Below are positions 34,773-44,540 of a stretch of 56,483 nt of DNA, piece after piece. The position numbers were made by a program, and so were the translations under genes. The stretch comes from Pleomorphomonas sp. GTDB taxonomy: Bacteria; Pseudomonadota; Alphaproteobacteria; Rhizobiales; Pleomorphomonadaceae. How positions within the stretch are numbered: position 1 is the first letter of the stretch; every line of letters starts with the position of its first letter. Location of the stretch: positions 1 to 56,483 of the forward strand of contig JARKNW010000004.1 of NCBI GenBank assembly GCA_029976075.1, in the 5' to 3' direction. Below the pieces are notes generated by a model that was not told the origin of the DNA, did not search any database, and saw only the letters and a list, made by a program, of their open reading frames with translations.

Positions 34773-36653
34773 ATGTCTGGTTCTGCGGCACACGGCCATC
34801 ATGTTCAGAGTTTCTGGGCCTTGGCGCTCGGGTCGATCGGCGTCGTCTACGGCGACATCGGCACCAGCCCGCTCTATGCGCTCCGGGAGTCGCTTAATCA
34901 TGCCGCCGCCGACGGGCTGACACGATCCGAAGTCATCGGCATCGTGTCGCTGCTGCTGTGGTCTCTGACGCTGATCGTTACCGTCAAATACGTGCTGTTC
35001 ATCCTAAAAGCCGACAACCGCGGCGAGGGAGGCACCTTGTCGCTTCTGGCACTTGCCCAAGCGACTGTGGGTCGGCGCACGTTGACGCTGACGGCGCTCG
35101 GCGTGGCCGGCGCTGCGCTGTTCTATGGCGACGCCATCATCACACCGGCCATCTCCGTTCTTTCGGCCGTCGAAGGACTGGAGCTCGCCTCGCCCAGCCT
35201 CAGTCGGTTCGTGCTGCCGCTCACCACCGTCATCCTGATCGGCCTCTTCGCCATTCAGGCGCGGGGCACCGGCAGCGTGTCCAGATGGTTCGGGCCGATT
35301 ACTCTTGTCTGGTTTGGCATCATGGCCGTTCTGGGGCTCGAGCACATCCGCGACGATGCCTCGATCCTTCTGGCGATCAACCCCTTGCAGGCGGCCACCT
35401 TTCTCGCCGAGCACGGCCTCGGTTCCTTTGCCGTAATGGGATCTGTGTTCCTCGCCGTCACCGGCGCCGAGGCGCTCTACGCCGACATGGGCCATTTCGG
35501 CCGCAAGCCGATCCAGTGGGCCTGGATCGCCGTCGTCTTCCCCTCGCTGGCGCTCAACTACATGGGCCAGGGCGCCATGGTGCTCGCCCGCCCTGAAACC
35601 ATCGAGAACCCGTTCTTTCTGATGGCACCGGATTGGGCGCTGGTGCCGCTCGCCGTGCTCGCCACGGTAGCCACCATTATCGCCAGCCAGGCCGTCATCT
35701 CCGGCGCCTTCTCGCTGACCCAGCAGGCAATCCAGCTCGGCCTGCTGCCGCGCCTCGAGATCCGTCACACCTCGGCCTCGCAGGTCGGACAGATCTACAT
35801 GCCCAAGGTCAACTGGCTGCTGCTGGTCGGCGTACTGTTCCTCGTTTTCACTTTCCACAGCTCCAGCGCGCTTGGCAACGCCTACGGCATCGCCGTCACC
35901 GGCACGATGGTCAGCACCTCGCTGATGGCCTTCATCGTCTTCCACTACGCCTGGAAATGGCCGCTATGGCGGGCGGTGGCAATCATCGCGCCGATGCTGG
36001 CGGTAGAGATGGTGTTCCTCGCCAGCAACCTGATGAAACTGTTCGATGGCGGCTACGTGCCTGTGTTGGTGGCCACCGCCATCGGCATGGCCATCTGGTC
36101 ATGGATGCGTGGCACGCGGCTGACGCTCGCCAAGGCCCGGGCCGAGGCCATTCCCATGGGCGACCTGATCGGCATGCTCGGCCGTTCTTCGCCCGCCCGC
36201 GCCAAGGGCACCGCCGTTTTTCTCACCGCCGACCCAACCATAGCGCCAAGCGCGCTGATGCATAACCTCAAGCACAATCATGTGCTGCACGAACAGAACC
36301 TGATCGTCACCGTCGATTACGCGATGACACCCCACGTGCCCGAAGACGAGCGGATCGAGGTCTTCCCGCTTGATGATGGCTTCAAGGAAGTATGTGTGCA
36401 CCTCGGCTACATGGATGATTCCAATCTGCCGATGGCGTTGGAAAAAGCCCGCAAGCACGGCCTGAAAATCGACATCATGTCGACCAGCTTCTTCATCAAC
36501 CGCCGCTGGTTCAAGCCTGCGGTCAACTCGGCCATGCCGCGGTGGCAGAACCGCCTCTACATCTCGCTCACCAAGTCGGCCACCAATGCCTCTGACTTCT
36601 TCCGCCTGCCATCCAACCGGGTGATCGAGATCGGCCAGCAGTTCAGCATTTGA
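34773..36653 (+). CDS. kup: Low-affinity potassium transporter Kup
   Basis: A 626-residue K+ uptake permease of the KUP/HAK/KT family, probably a proton symporter in the inner membrane. Twelve membrane segments are followed by a cytoplasmic C-terminal domain (about 450-626). The family signature GVVYGDIGTSPLYALRE is at the start of the first segment, and YADMGHFG follows further on. The length is typical. A GGAG lies eleven bases upstream of the ATG. It follows the arn operon after a 216-base AT-rich gap and probably has its own promoter. Confidence 0.95.
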   Translation: MSGSAAHGHHVQSFWALALGSIGVVYGDIGTSPLYALRESLNHAAADGLTRSEVIGIVSLLLWSLTLIVTVKYVLFILKADNRGEGGTLSLLALAQATVGRRTLTLTALGVAGAALFYGDAIITPAISVLSAVEGLELASPSLSRFVLPLTTVILIGLFAIQARGTGSVSRWFGPITLVWFGIMAVLGLEHIRDDASILLAINPLQAATFLAEHGLGSFAVMGSVFLAVTGAEALYADMGHFGRKPIQWAWIAVVFPSLALNYMGQGAMVLARPETIENPFFLMAPDWALVPLAVLATVATIIASQAVISGAFSLTQQAIQLGLLPRLEIRHTSASQVGQIYMPKVNWLLLVGVLFLVFTFHSSSALGNAYGIAVTGTMVSTSLMAFIVFHYAWKWPLWRAVAIIAPMLAVEMVFLASNLMKLFDGGYVPVLVATAIGMAIWSWMRGTRLTLAKARAEAIPMGDLIGMLGRSSPARAKGTAVFLTADPTIAPSALMHNLKHNHVLHEQNLIVTVDYAMTPHVPEDERIEVFPLDDGFKEVCVHLGYMDDSNLPMALEKARKHGLKIDIMSTSFFINRRWFKPAVNSAMPRWQNRLYISLTKSATNASDFFRLPSNRVIEIGQQFSI

Positions 36654-36908
36654 GGCGCATGGCCGAGACCGCCAAGTTGAATCCTGGAAGTAATACGGAC
36701 GATCACCATCAAGACTTCAAATGTAACGCGCCATCCGAGCGGCACATTCGCCCGAACTTTGAATGACTGCGACACCAATGAAATGACTACGCCGATTAAT
36801 GGAAGTTCAAGCAATATATGGCACGAAGGGTGAGGCAGAATAGATTTTCCGGAAGCGGATACGACTTCCTTCAACCGAGTTTACCTTCTGTTTGCCTTGG
36901 GGGCGTGT

Positions 36909-38900
36909 ATGGGAGCAATCGGCCCGGCGATTTCACGGGACGACGCACTGAACGAACGGCCGTACCAACAGGAGATACGGGCCGAACAGTTGAACATTGC
37001 CCTCAATAATCTCCCCACCACGCTCATCGCCTCCACTCTGATATCGGTATCGGGCGCGATCGTCCTCGATATCGAGTCCAGTTATTCTTGGATTCCCTGG
37101 TGGCTCACTACCGTGATCGGCACATCGCTGTTGAGGGGACTTTGGCTCCTCGGCCATCGCAGCGGATCCGGAGCAATACGCGACCCCGAGAGATGCCTGG
37201 GGCAGATGCGTCTTCTGGCCTTCATGGCAGGCCTGACCTGGTCTTGCGTGCCGCTTCTGCAGATCGGCCACATTGAAACAATGGCGGGGGCGTTCACGGC
37301 GTTCCTCATGGCCGGGATTTCCGCAGGCGCGCTCATTCAGAGCATGACGCTCGCCGATCAGGGTACCGTGTTCTTCACGCCTATCCTGCTGGCTACCGCC
37401 GGCACGTTTCTGGCCCAGGGCGACTTCGCCTGCGGTGTCATCGGGGCGAACACCTTGCTTCTGCTCACCATGATGGTTCTCCAAGCGCGACGCGGTTCGG
37501 CACGATTCTGCCAAGGTGAGGAGGCGCGCCTCAGCTCGCTGGCACTGGCCAGCTCCGTCAACGAGTCGAACCGCAAGCTGGATTACCTCGTCAATCACGA
37601 CAGCCTGACCGGCCTGCACAATCGAGCCGCATTCAACGCCGAACTGTCGGCCCGTTCTGGAAGCGGACAAGCAAAGGGCTCGGGGCTGGCGCTCGCCATC
37701 ATCGATCTCGACAACTTCAAGCTGGTCAACGATACGCGTGGGCATCTGGTCGGCGACAAAGTGCTGATCGAAGCCGCCACGCGTATCTCCCGTGCCTGTC
37801 AGCCGACCGAGTTCATCGCCCGACTCGGCGGCGACGAGTTCGCCATCATCATCAGTTCCGTCGATTACGAGCAGCGGGCAGAGGCGCTCTGCGAACTCGC
37901 CGTGGCAGAACTGGAAAAGCCATTCGTTGCCGAGGGGGCGACATCGGCGATGGGCGCGTCGATCGGTCTTGCCCTTTTCCCCCAAGATGCCGGTGAGCTG
38001 TCCGAACTCTTCGCCGCTGCCGACATCGCCCTCTATGCAGCCAAAGGGGATGGAAAGCATCGGGTATCCCGCTTCGATGCCGACCTTCGCATCAAGCTCG
38101 AGAGAAGCCAGCGCATCGAGGCCGAGATTGGCGACGCCTTGACGCATGGCGACCTTAACGTGGTTTTCCAGGAACAGAACAACCTGTTAAGCGGCAAAGT
38201 GATCGGCCACGAAACCCTGATCCGCTGGGCCCATCCTGAACTCGGAGCCATCAGCCCGCTGGAAATCCTGTCGGCGGTGCGCAATGCCGACATGGGCGAC
38301 CAACTGACGGAGTTCGTCACCAAGGAAGCCTGCCGCCTGTTGCGCTCGCTGACCAAGGCGGGCGACACCACCTCCACGGTAGCCATCAACATCTCGCCGG
38401 CCGAGTTCCTGACCGGCAACCCGGTGGGCATCATCCTCGAGATCATCGACCGCTTCGCCATCCGCCCCGAGCGCTTCGAGGTGGAGGTCACCGAGGAGAC
38501 CATTCACGACCTTAAAGGCGTCACCGCCGAACTCAACCGGCTGATGTCGGTCGGCGTGAAGATCGCCATCGACGATTTCGGCGCCGGACACTCCTCGCTG
38601 GTCAAGTTGGCATCCCTGCCCTTCGGCAAGCTGAAGATCGACCGCTCGCTGATCTCCGGCATCGATAACCGTGAGCGAAACGCGCAGCTCGTCAGTACCC
38701 TGATCAGCTTCGGCGAGCGACTGAAGTTCTCCGTGTTGGCCGAAGGCGTCGAAACGGCGCAGGAAGCCGAAACGCTACTGCGTCTTGGCTGTGCGCAGGT
38801 TCAGGGCTTCCACTATTCCCGCCCTGTGCCGGCGCAAGACGTGGTGGAGCGGACGAGGCAGGAAGCCCGAAGGGCGAAAGAGATGCGGCAGGTTTCGTGA
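36909..38900 (+). CDS. Membrane GGDEF-EAL c-di-GMP turnover protein
   Basis: A 663-residue protein with an N-terminal region of about six membrane segments (roughly 35-190), then GGDEF and EAL domains. The diguanylate cyclase active site is intact (GGDEF at 307-311), but the upstream RxxD inhibitory site is not present (QPTE instead). In the phosphodiesterase domain the signature triplet reads ETL (435-437) rather than EAL. The other catalytic features (NISPAEF, EVTEET, DDFGAG at 555-560, LKIDRS, AEGVET) are kept, so hydrolysis is likely. Which activity dominates cannot be told from sequence. The ATG at 36909 is preferred over a TTG 12 bases earlier. Confidence 0.9.
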   Translation: MGAIGPAISRDDALNERPYQQEIRAEQLNIALNNLPTTLIASTLISVSGAIVLDIESSYSWIPWWLTTVIGTSLLRGLWLLGHRSGSGAIRDPERCLGQMRLLAFMAGLTWSCVPLLQIGHIETMAGAFTAFLMAGISAGALIQSMTLADQGTVFFTPILLATAGTFLAQGDFACGVIGANTLLLLTMMVLQARRGSARFCQGEEARLSSLALASSVNESNRKLDYLVNHDSLTGLHNRAAFNAELSARSGSGQAKGSGLALAIIDLDNFKLVNDTRGHLVGDKVLIEAATRISRACQPTEFIARLGGDEFAIIISSVDYEQRAEALCELAVAELEKPFVAEGATSAMGASIGLALFPQDAGELSELFAAADIALYAAKGDGKHRVSRFDADLRIKLERSQRIEAEIGDALTHGDLNVVFQEQNNLLSGKVIGHETLIRWAHPELGAISPLEILSAVRNADMGDQLTEFVTKEACRLLRSLTKAGDTTSTVAINISPAEFLTGNPVGIILEIIDRFAIRPERFEVEVTEETIHDLKGVTAELNRLMSVGVKIAIDDFGAGHSSLVKLASLPFGKLKIDRSLISGIDNRERNAQLVSTLISFGERLKFSVLAEGVETAQEAETLLRLGCAQVQGFHYSRPVPAQDVVERTRQEARRAKEMRQVS

Positions 38901-38943
38901 CGGGCGGATGCTTGTCGCGGAAGGCGAACGGGACGCCCAGAGG

Positions 38944-39432
38944 TCAGTCGGCGCGCGGACAGGGATGGCGCGCGTTGCGAATTTCGTTGTCGGCGAGCGG
39001 TGCGCGGCGCAGGATATCCTGGTAGTGCTGCCGCGCCCAGTCGCCAAGTTCGGGTGAAATGCGCCCCATCGTCTCGATCGAGGGCGCCATCCAGTTCCAC
39101 CGCGAGTAGCCATCGTCCCTGAGGCCATGGGCGCTTGGGGGCGCGTCGGCTGACGCTCGCCTTTCCCGCAACTCGGCCGTCAGGGCATGCCCCTCGGCCA
39201 TGCCGAACAGAAAGAACCTTGCCGCCTCATCAACCGAAAGGCCCCGCGTCCGGCTGCTTTCCCATCCACGTTCCGTGGTCACGATGTCGAAGCGACCGCC
39301 GACGACCTCGACATGCGGCGAGCCATCATCTGTCCGCTCCCTCCTGATCCGGACGCAGGGGCCAAGTTTCGCCCTGCGCCAGAGATCTTCCACGAGAGCC
39401 TGAAGCTCGGCGATCCCATCTTCCAGCACCAC
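38944..39432 (-). CDS. Hypothetical protein, probable GTG start
   Basis: I do not recognise this family. The open frame runs on from far upstream, overlapping mntP in another frame. The first plausible start is a GTG at 39432 with AAGGGG seven bases before it, giving 162 residues. A TTG at 39456 is an alternative. The protein is soluble and charged, with no Cys-rich or membrane features, and ends RRAPLADNEIRNARHPCPRAD. It starts 65 bases after the mntP stop on the same strand, so it may be co-transcribed from the manganese-controlled promoter. Start and even reality are uncertain. Confidence 0.5.
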   Translation of the reverse strand: MVLEDGIAELQALVEDLWRRAKLGPCVRIRRERTDDGSPHVEVVGGRFDIVTTERGWESSRTRGLSVDEAARFFLFGMAEGHALTAELRERRASADAPPSAHGLRDDGYSRWNWMAPSIETMGRISPELGDWARQHYQDILRRAPLADNEIRNARHPCPRAD

Positions 39433-39497
39433 AACCGTGCCCCTTTCGAGCAAGCTGCCCCAGCATGACCGGATCAGCGCTGGAGTCCAGCCCCGCC

Positions 39498-40058
39498 TCA
39501 CACCGCCGTCAGATGCTCGAACAGGATGAACGAGCCGAGGCCGCACAGGGCGATGCCGGCTGCGATCTCGGCAATCTTGCCGAAGCGCTCGCCGATCAGT
39601 CGGCCGATCAGCATGCCACCGGACGACATGCCGAAGGTGGCAAGACCGATGGCGATGGCCACGACCATGATGTTCACGTCGAGAAAGGCCAGCGACACGC
39701 CCACCGCCATGGCGTCGAGGCTGGTGCCGATGGCGGTGGCGATGAGCACGGCGAGTGATCGGCCGGTCGGCGCGGCTGCCTCCTCCTTGCGGAAGGCGGC
39801 GTGGAGCATGTGCAAGCCGACCGCCGCCAGCAGCACGAAGGCAATCCAGTGGTCCACCGCCTCCACATAGCGACTGGCAGCGAAACCGGCGGCCCAGCCG
39901 ATCAGCGGCGTCAGCGCCTCGACGATGCCGAACACGACGCCGGTGCGCAGCGCCTCGCGGAAGGGCGGCCGGCCGATGGCGGCGCCCCGCCCGACCGACA
40001 CGGCAAAGGCGTCGACGGACATGCTGACGGCGAGCACGGCAATGGAAAATGGCGACAT
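39498..40058 (-). CDS. mntP: Manganese efflux pump MntP
   Basis: A 186-residue inner-membrane Mn(II) exporter with six membrane segments in two related halves. Acidic membrane residues lie in [12 protein letters not shown] (first half) and [13 protein letters not shown] (second half), as in E. coli MntP (188 residues). The start at 40058 (MSPFSIAV) has a GGAG site; upstream codons in this frame run through the leader RNA. A yybP-ykoY-type manganese riboswitch lies at 40124-40236 on the same strand, which strongly supports the assignment. Confidence 0.95.
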   Translation of the reverse strand: MSPFSIAVLAVSMSVDAFAVSVGRGAAIGRPPFREALRTGVVFGIVEALTPLIGWAAGFAASRYVEAVDHWIAFVLLAAVGLHMLHAAFRKEEAAAPTGRSLAVLIATAIGTSLDAMAVGVSLAFLDVNIMVVAIAIGLATFGMSSGGMLIGRLIGERFGKIAEIAAGIALCGLGSFILFEHLTAV

Positions 40059-40123
40059 GATCAAGGCTCCGACGGACAACGAACCGGGCGCTCCAGCCCA
40101 GCTTGTCCGCACAAAGCAGGTGG

Positions 40124-40236
40124 CGCCACGGTCTTGTCGGGCCGATCTCTCTCGGCTGATCGTGCCATGCGCATCCGCGCAAGCCTGTTGACACGATCCC
40201 GCCCGCAGGCGGTGACTACTCCCCGATGCGGTGGCG
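40124..40236 (-). promoter_or_regulatory. yybP-ykoY manganese riboswitch in the mntP leader
   Basis: Read on the minus strand, the leader has the hallmark GGGGAGTAG (40216-40224). It is closed by a basal helix of CGCCAC (40231-40236) with GTGGCG (40124-40129), and contains the internal GTGTCAACA and CCCGACAAGACC segments expected in the class. Between it and the mntP start, GGACAA can pair with TTGTCC around a GGGC/GCCC core just before the ribosome site. With no T tract, that suggests translational control. In E. coli the mntP leader carries the same class, which turns expression on when Mn(II) binds. Confidence 0.85.
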
Positions 40237-40539
40237 TTTAGCAGTCGGAGATTTTTTGTCAAGTTTTTGAAATTATTATACAATACTATTTTTCATCTTT
40301 AGGCAAGAAAACGTCAGTCCCCGCATGCGCGACGGGCCAAGCCCATCGAGCGTCGGCAGAAACTGGCCGCCAATGCCACTCTCTGAATTGAGGCCGCTTC
40401 GCGCGATGCTCCTTTGGCCGGGGCACATGAGAGGTCGCACCAGTTTGATTGCGCCAGCACGCGCTCCTACTATCCCCCGCGTACCCGCCAATCTGCGACG
40501 GGAGAGCTCTTGCCGGAGCGGCGGACAGGGGAAATCTCG

Positions 40540-41640
40540 ATGGAGGAAGCGGATTGCATCGTGGTGGGTGCCGGCGTGGTTGGCCTCGCCATCGCCCGCG
40601 AACTTGCCCGCGCCGGCCGCGAGGTTCTGATTGTCGAAGCCGAAGGCGCCATCGGCACCGGCGTCAGCTCGCGGAACAGCGAGGTCATCCACGCCGGAAT
40701 CTACTACCCCACCGGTCTCGTGAAGACGCGCCTTTGCACCGAGGGACGGGCGCGACTCTACGCCTTCTGCGCGGACTATGGGATACTGCATCGGCGCTGC
40801 GGCAAGATCCTGGTGGCGACCACCGACCATGAGATCGCCAAACTGGAGGCGCTCAAGGCCCAGGGTAACGCCAACGGCGTCGACGATCTCCGCTGGCTGT
40901 CGGCCGCCGAGGCGCGCGCGCTCGAACCGGAGCTCATCTGCGTCCGGGCGTTGCTGTCGCCGTCGACCGGCATCATCGACAGCCACGCCTTCATGCTGGC
41001 CTTGCAGGGCGACGCCGAAAGCCATGGTGCCGTGGTCGCCTTCGAAACGCCAGTCGTGGGAGGGCGCGTCGAGGCTGGCCGGCTGGTGATCGAGACCGGC
41101 GGTGCCGAGCCCATGCGGCTTGCCGCCCGTACCGTCGTCAATACGGCCGGCCTTGGCGCACAACGCCTCGCCCTCGCCATCGAGGGGCTGCCGGCGGCGA
41201 CGGTGCCGCCGCTCCATCTTGCCAAGGGCAATTATTTCGCGCTGGCGACGCGCGCGCCCTTCTCCCACCTCATCTACCCAATGCCGGTCGCCGGCGGGCT
41301 TGGCGTTCACCTGACGCTGGATCTTGCCGGGCGCGCCCGGTTCGGCCCCGATGTCGAATGGATCGACGCGGTCGATTACGGCGTCGATCCCGCCCGATGC
41401 GAGTCCTTCTATTCAGCCATCCGTGCCTACTGGCCGAACCTGGCGGACGGGGCTCTCGTACCGGACTACTGCGGCATCCGCCCCAAGATAGAGCGCCCTG
41501 GCGGATCGACGACCGATTTCATGATCTCCGGCCCCCAGACCCATGGGGTTGCAGGCTTGTTCAACTTGTTCGGCATCGAGTCGCCGGGTCTGACGGCATC
41601 CCTCGCCATCGGCCACCTCGTGACAAGCCTTGCCACCTGA
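40540..41640 (+). CDS. FAD-dependent oxidoreductase, L-2-hydroxyglutarate oxidase (LhgO)-like
   Basis: A 366-residue DAO-family flavoenzyme. The dinucleotide-binding motif [19 protein letters not shown] is at residues 7-25, and [15 protein letters not shown] follows, a stretch characteristic of LhgO/L2HGDH proteins. The C-terminal [20 protein letters not shown] also fits. The probable reaction is oxidation of L-2-hydroxyglutarate to 2-oxoglutarate; other 2-hydroxyacids are possible. The ATG at 40540 is chosen because the FAD motif follows at once and an AGGGGA precedes it. No operon partner. Confidence 0.85.
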   Translation: MEEADCIVVGAGVVGLAIARELARAGREVLIVEAEGAIGTGVSSRNSEVIHAGIYYPTGLVKTRLCTEGRARLYAFCADYGILHRRCGKILVATTDHEIAKLEALKAQGNANGVDDLRWLSAAEARALEPELICVRALLSPSTGIIDSHAFMLALQGDAESHGAVVAFETPVVGGRVEAGRLVIETGGAEPMRLAARTVVNTAGLGAQRLALAIEGLPAATVPPLHLAKGNYFALATRAPFSHLIYPMPVAGGLGVHLTLDLAGRARFGPDVEWIDAVDYGVDPARCESFYSAIRAYWPNLADGALVPDYCGIRPKIERPGGSTTDFMISGPQTHGVAGLFNLFGIESPGLTASLAIGHLVTSLAT

Positions 41641-41828
41641 ACGGACGCAGGCCTGCTGGTTTCTGAGCCATTTCGAAATGGCAGCGGCCCCACGCCATGC
41701 TCTGCGCCACTCACCACGCAATCAGCGGCGCCTGCCGCAGCCAGGCACCGCTCTCCACCTGGTCCAGAACGAAGCGCGCCACGTCGGCGAGGGCTGATGC
41801 CGCCGGTGCCGCCAAGAATGGGGACCTC
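41641..41828. other. Non-coding start of a 600-base gap
   Basis: The gap between the oxidase and the OmpA-family gene runs from 41641 to 42242. Apart from the palindromic element at 41829-41932 I see no supported gene; open frames such as 41847-42212 run across that element. The final part (41933-42242) should hold the promoter of the OmpA-family gene. Confidence 0.4.
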
Positions 41829-41932
41829 GAGCGCTGTCCGATCTGATTGGATCAGATCGGCGCTCTAAGCTTCTGCTCCTTAAACATCATCCTGCCGATC
41901 CTCGTTTCACTCCGGTCGGATGATGCTCTTGG
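41829..41932. repeat. Rhizobiales-type intergenic palindromic element
   Basis: CCGATCTGAT-TGG-ATCAGATCGG (41838-41860) is a perfect 10+3+10 inverted repeat, extended by GAGCG/CGCTC outside it. A second inverted repeat follows: CATCATCC (41885-41892) with GGATGATG (41918-41925). The two-palindrome order and the CGCTCTAAGCTTCTGCTCC linker resemble dispersed repeats seen between genes in many Rhizobiales. This supports the taxonomic guess. The copy number in this genome is unknown. Confidence 0.6.
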
Positions 41933-42242
41933 GTTGGGGCGGTTGTCTGTTGGTGTTCTGCATATTGGACATTTGGAGTACCTCGGGAGATCTGGGGGGG
42001 ACGGGTATGACGAGGCGCCAAGAGGCGGCGACAAGCTCCCGGGGCCGCCTGAGCCCTTTATCGAGAAGACGCCATGCTCTCATGGAGACGCAACGCGCCC
42101 CTTCTCATTGAAAAACATCCGCCGTCTACGCGAAAATTCGTACCCGCTCTTTCGTTTCCAGTTGTATCCTCACCCTGGCGACGGACGACTTCGGCGAGGG
42201 GACGCCGAGTGACGGCGCAATCGGGATCAATCGGAGCCAACC

Positions 42243-43325
42243 ATGCCAAACTGGAAAGCGGGCGCCCTCCTGGCGCTCGGATTGCTCGGCTTCATGCCTG
42301 CCGCGCTGGCCGACGCGACGCTGCCCACCAAGGACATCAAGGGCGCTGCCGACAACCCGCTGGTGCCGCGCTACGAGGGATCGTTCATCGTCAGCTCCGC
42401 GCAGCAGAAGTTCACCGATTTCAATCTGCCGCTGTCGCCGCTGGAGGCGACGGACAAGGTCGACGCCAGCAACAACAACGTCTTCGCGCCCAAGCAGTCC
42501 AAGGATCTTGAGGGGCAGTTGACCCGGCTCGTCTATGTCGAGCCGGAGGACCGCTCGCCGCTCGAGGTCCTGCGCAACTATCAGGATGCCTTGAAGAGCG
42601 CCGGCGGCGAGGTGCTTTGGGAATGCAAGGGCGAGGACTGCGGCGGTTCGTCGGTGCGTTCAAGTTCCGGCGGTGGCGGAGATACCAGCCTCACCATGCA
42701 CTTCTTCAAGGAGAAGGACCTGAAGGACGAGGCCTTTTCCAACGGCGCCTGCGCCGTCACCTCTTCGATCACCGACCAGCGCTATTTCTCGGGGCGACTG
42801 CCGGGGAACAGTGGCGACACATTCCTCGCCGTGCAAACCTACACCATCCCAAATGGCGAACCCTACTGTGGCGCCTTCAACAACCGCACCATCGCCATCG
42901 TCCACATTCTGGAGCCCAAAGCGCGCGAGCAGAAGATGGTGGTGGTCAAGGCCGAGGAGATGGCCAAGGATATCAACGCCTCCGGCCATGTGGCGCTCTA
43001 CGGCATCCTGTTCGACACCGACAAGGCGACGCTGAAGCCCGACTCCGAGCCGACGCTGACCGAGATCGCCAAGCTCTTGGCGGACAACCCCGACCTCAAG
43101 GTGGTCATCGTCGGCCATACCGATAACGTCGGTGCCTTCGACTACAACATCGACCTTTCCAAGAAGCGGGCGGCCGCCGTGGTAGGCGCGCTGACCAAAC
43201 GCTTCCAGGTGCCGGCTGAGCGGATGAAGAGCGCCGGCGTCGGCATGGTGGCGCCGGTGGCCACCAACGCCAGCGAGGACGGCCGCGCCAAGAACCGCCG
43301 CGTCGAGGTCGTCAGGCTCAATTAA
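42243..43325 (+). CDS. OmpA-family outer membrane/peptidoglycan-associated protein
   Basis: A 360-residue exported protein. The signal peptide ends near residue 24 (LLGFMPAALA-D). A unique N-terminal region (about 25-240) contains CKGEDCGGSSVRSSSGGGGD, a Cys pair and a Gly/Ser-rich stretch. A C-terminal OmpA domain follows (about 248-360), with ILFDTDKATLKPDS, VVIVGHTDNVG and the peptidoglycan-binding NRRVEV. There is no beta-barrel of the OmpA type. It probably anchors an outer-membrane or periplasmic function to peptidoglycan. A GGAG precedes the ATG. Transcribed alone, convergent with the next gene. Confidence 0.88.
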   Translation: MPNWKAGALLALGLLGFMPAALADATLPTKDIKGAADNPLVPRYEGSFIVSSAQQKFTDFNLPLSPLEATDKVDASNNNVFAPKQSKDLEGQLTRLVYVEPEDRSPLEVLRNYQDALKSAGGEVLWECKGEDCGGSSVRSSSGGGGDTSLTMHFFKEKDLKDEAFSNGACAVTSSITDQRYFSGRLPGNSGDTFLAVQTYTIPNGEPYCGAFNNRTIAIVHILEPKAREQKMVVVKAEEMAKDINASGHVALYGILFDTDKATLKPDSEPTLTEIAKLLADNPDLKVVIVGHTDNVGAFDYNIDLSKKRAAAVVGALTKRFQVPAERMKSAGVGMVAPVATNASEDGRAKNRRVEVVRLN

Positions 43326-43338
43326 GATCAACGACGTT

Positions 43339-43367
43339 TGGGAAGGGCGCGGATGCGTCCTTTCCCT
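43339..43367. terminator. Probable bidirectional terminator hairpin
   Basis: Between the convergent OmpA-family and membrane-protein genes, GGGAAGG at the left pairs with CCTTTCCC at the right (one bulged base), extended by an inner CGC/GCG. The T tract is short (TTTA), so efficiency is uncertain. Confidence 0.5.
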
Positions 43368-44321
43368 TTACGCGGCAAAGCCCTCGCGTCCCCGGGTGAT
43401 CAGGTCGCGGAAGGGGCGTGAGACTTCGGCAAGGCGGTCATCCCAGTCGGGATTGGGTCGCTGCCCTTCGATTTCGGCAAAATAGACCTGCATCAGCGTG
43501 GCAATGCAGAAGGGATCGATCAGCGCCCGTTGCAATGCGACCGCCAGAAGCAGCGCGAAGGCCAGCGTCCAGCCGGCCGCCTCGCCCGGCACCAGATAGA
43601 CGAAGGCCGCCGCTGGCGAGATCAGCAGGGCAAACAGCACCACAGTCAATAGCCAGCGAAACAACATCAGCCAGACGGCATTGCGCAGGATGGCCGGTGC
43701 ATTCTGGGCGTAGAGCACGATGCTTTCACGCGCCGTGGTCCATGGATCGGCTGACGCGACCCGGATCTGCCGGGCCAGGATCAGTTCGTCAATGAAGCTG
43801 GTCGAAAGGCGTACCACGGTATCGACCAGCCGGACGAAACCCGAGAGGCCCGGCATGCCCACGAGATCGGTCAGCCAGTCGAGCAAACCCGTGACGGCAC
43901 GGACCGCGCCCTTCACCAGTTGGTCGAGCACGAAGAGGAGGCTCACCTCGCCAAAGCGTTCCCGCACGATGGCAAGCGCCGCCGCCACCTGCCCGTTGCC
44001 GGCTGGCAGCGGCGCGCCGTCGAACACCTGCGTCAGCGCCGCCACGTGGCCAGCGGTGAGAAGATAGAGGAGATAGTCGCGGATCCACCAGAGGACGATA
44101 CCGAGCACCACAAGGCCGATTAGGCCACCGTAGATCGTCCCAGCCTCCGTTGGCACCGAACTTGTGATGTGTCCAAGCCCCCAGCCGAGGAAAGCACCGA
44201 CGGACACCGCCACCATGCCCCCCAGGACGATCAGGAGATTGACGACAAGGCGTAGCACAAGGAAAGGCCAGGTCCGCACAACAAGGCCAAGCGATCGCCA
44301 CAGCGAAAACGACCAGAGCAT
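43368..44321 (-). CDS. Hypothetical multi-pass membrane protein
   Basis: A 317-residue inner-membrane protein that I cannot assign to a named family. Hydrophobic segments lie near residues 13-45, 70-90, 205-245 and 248-270. Between them is an amphipathic central region with LVKGAVRAVTGLLDWLTDLVG. The pattern recalls the 'glycerophosphoryl diester phosphodiesterase membrane domain' and DUF4013-like proteins, but this is only a resemblance. The ATG at 44321 has a GGAGG six bases upstream. It is convergent with the OmpA-family gene. Confidence 0.65.
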   Translation of the reverse strand: MLWSFSLWRSLGLVVRTWPFLVLRLVVNLLIVLGGMVAVSVGAFLGWGLGHITSSVPTEAGTIYGGLIGLVVLGIVLWWIRDYLLYLLTAGHVAALTQVFDGAPLPAGNGQVAAALAIVRERFGEVSLLFVLDQLVKGAVRAVTGLLDWLTDLVGMPGLSGFVRLVDTVVRLSTSFIDELILARQIRVASADPWTTARESIVLYAQNAPAILRNAVWLMLFRWLLTVVLFALLISPAAAFVYLVPGEAAGWTLAFALLLAVALQRALIDPFCIATLMQVYFAEIEGQRPNPDWDDRLAEVSRPFRDLITRGREGFAA

Positions 44322-44540
44322 CGATTCCTCCAAGTTGGCGGACGCAAGGCCGCTCAGCCTCGTTCCTAGGCGCCGATTTCACGGCGAACTGCAGCCTCTC
44401 CGTCCCTGAAGACAGCGCTTTGCCTAAGGGAATCTTTCCCGCCTCGCCATTTGTAGCCACTCGTTCATGAATCCATTATTCTCGTTGGGCAATATAATTG
44501 TTGCTAAGAATACAGAAACAAGAGGCGCTCATAGTGTCGG

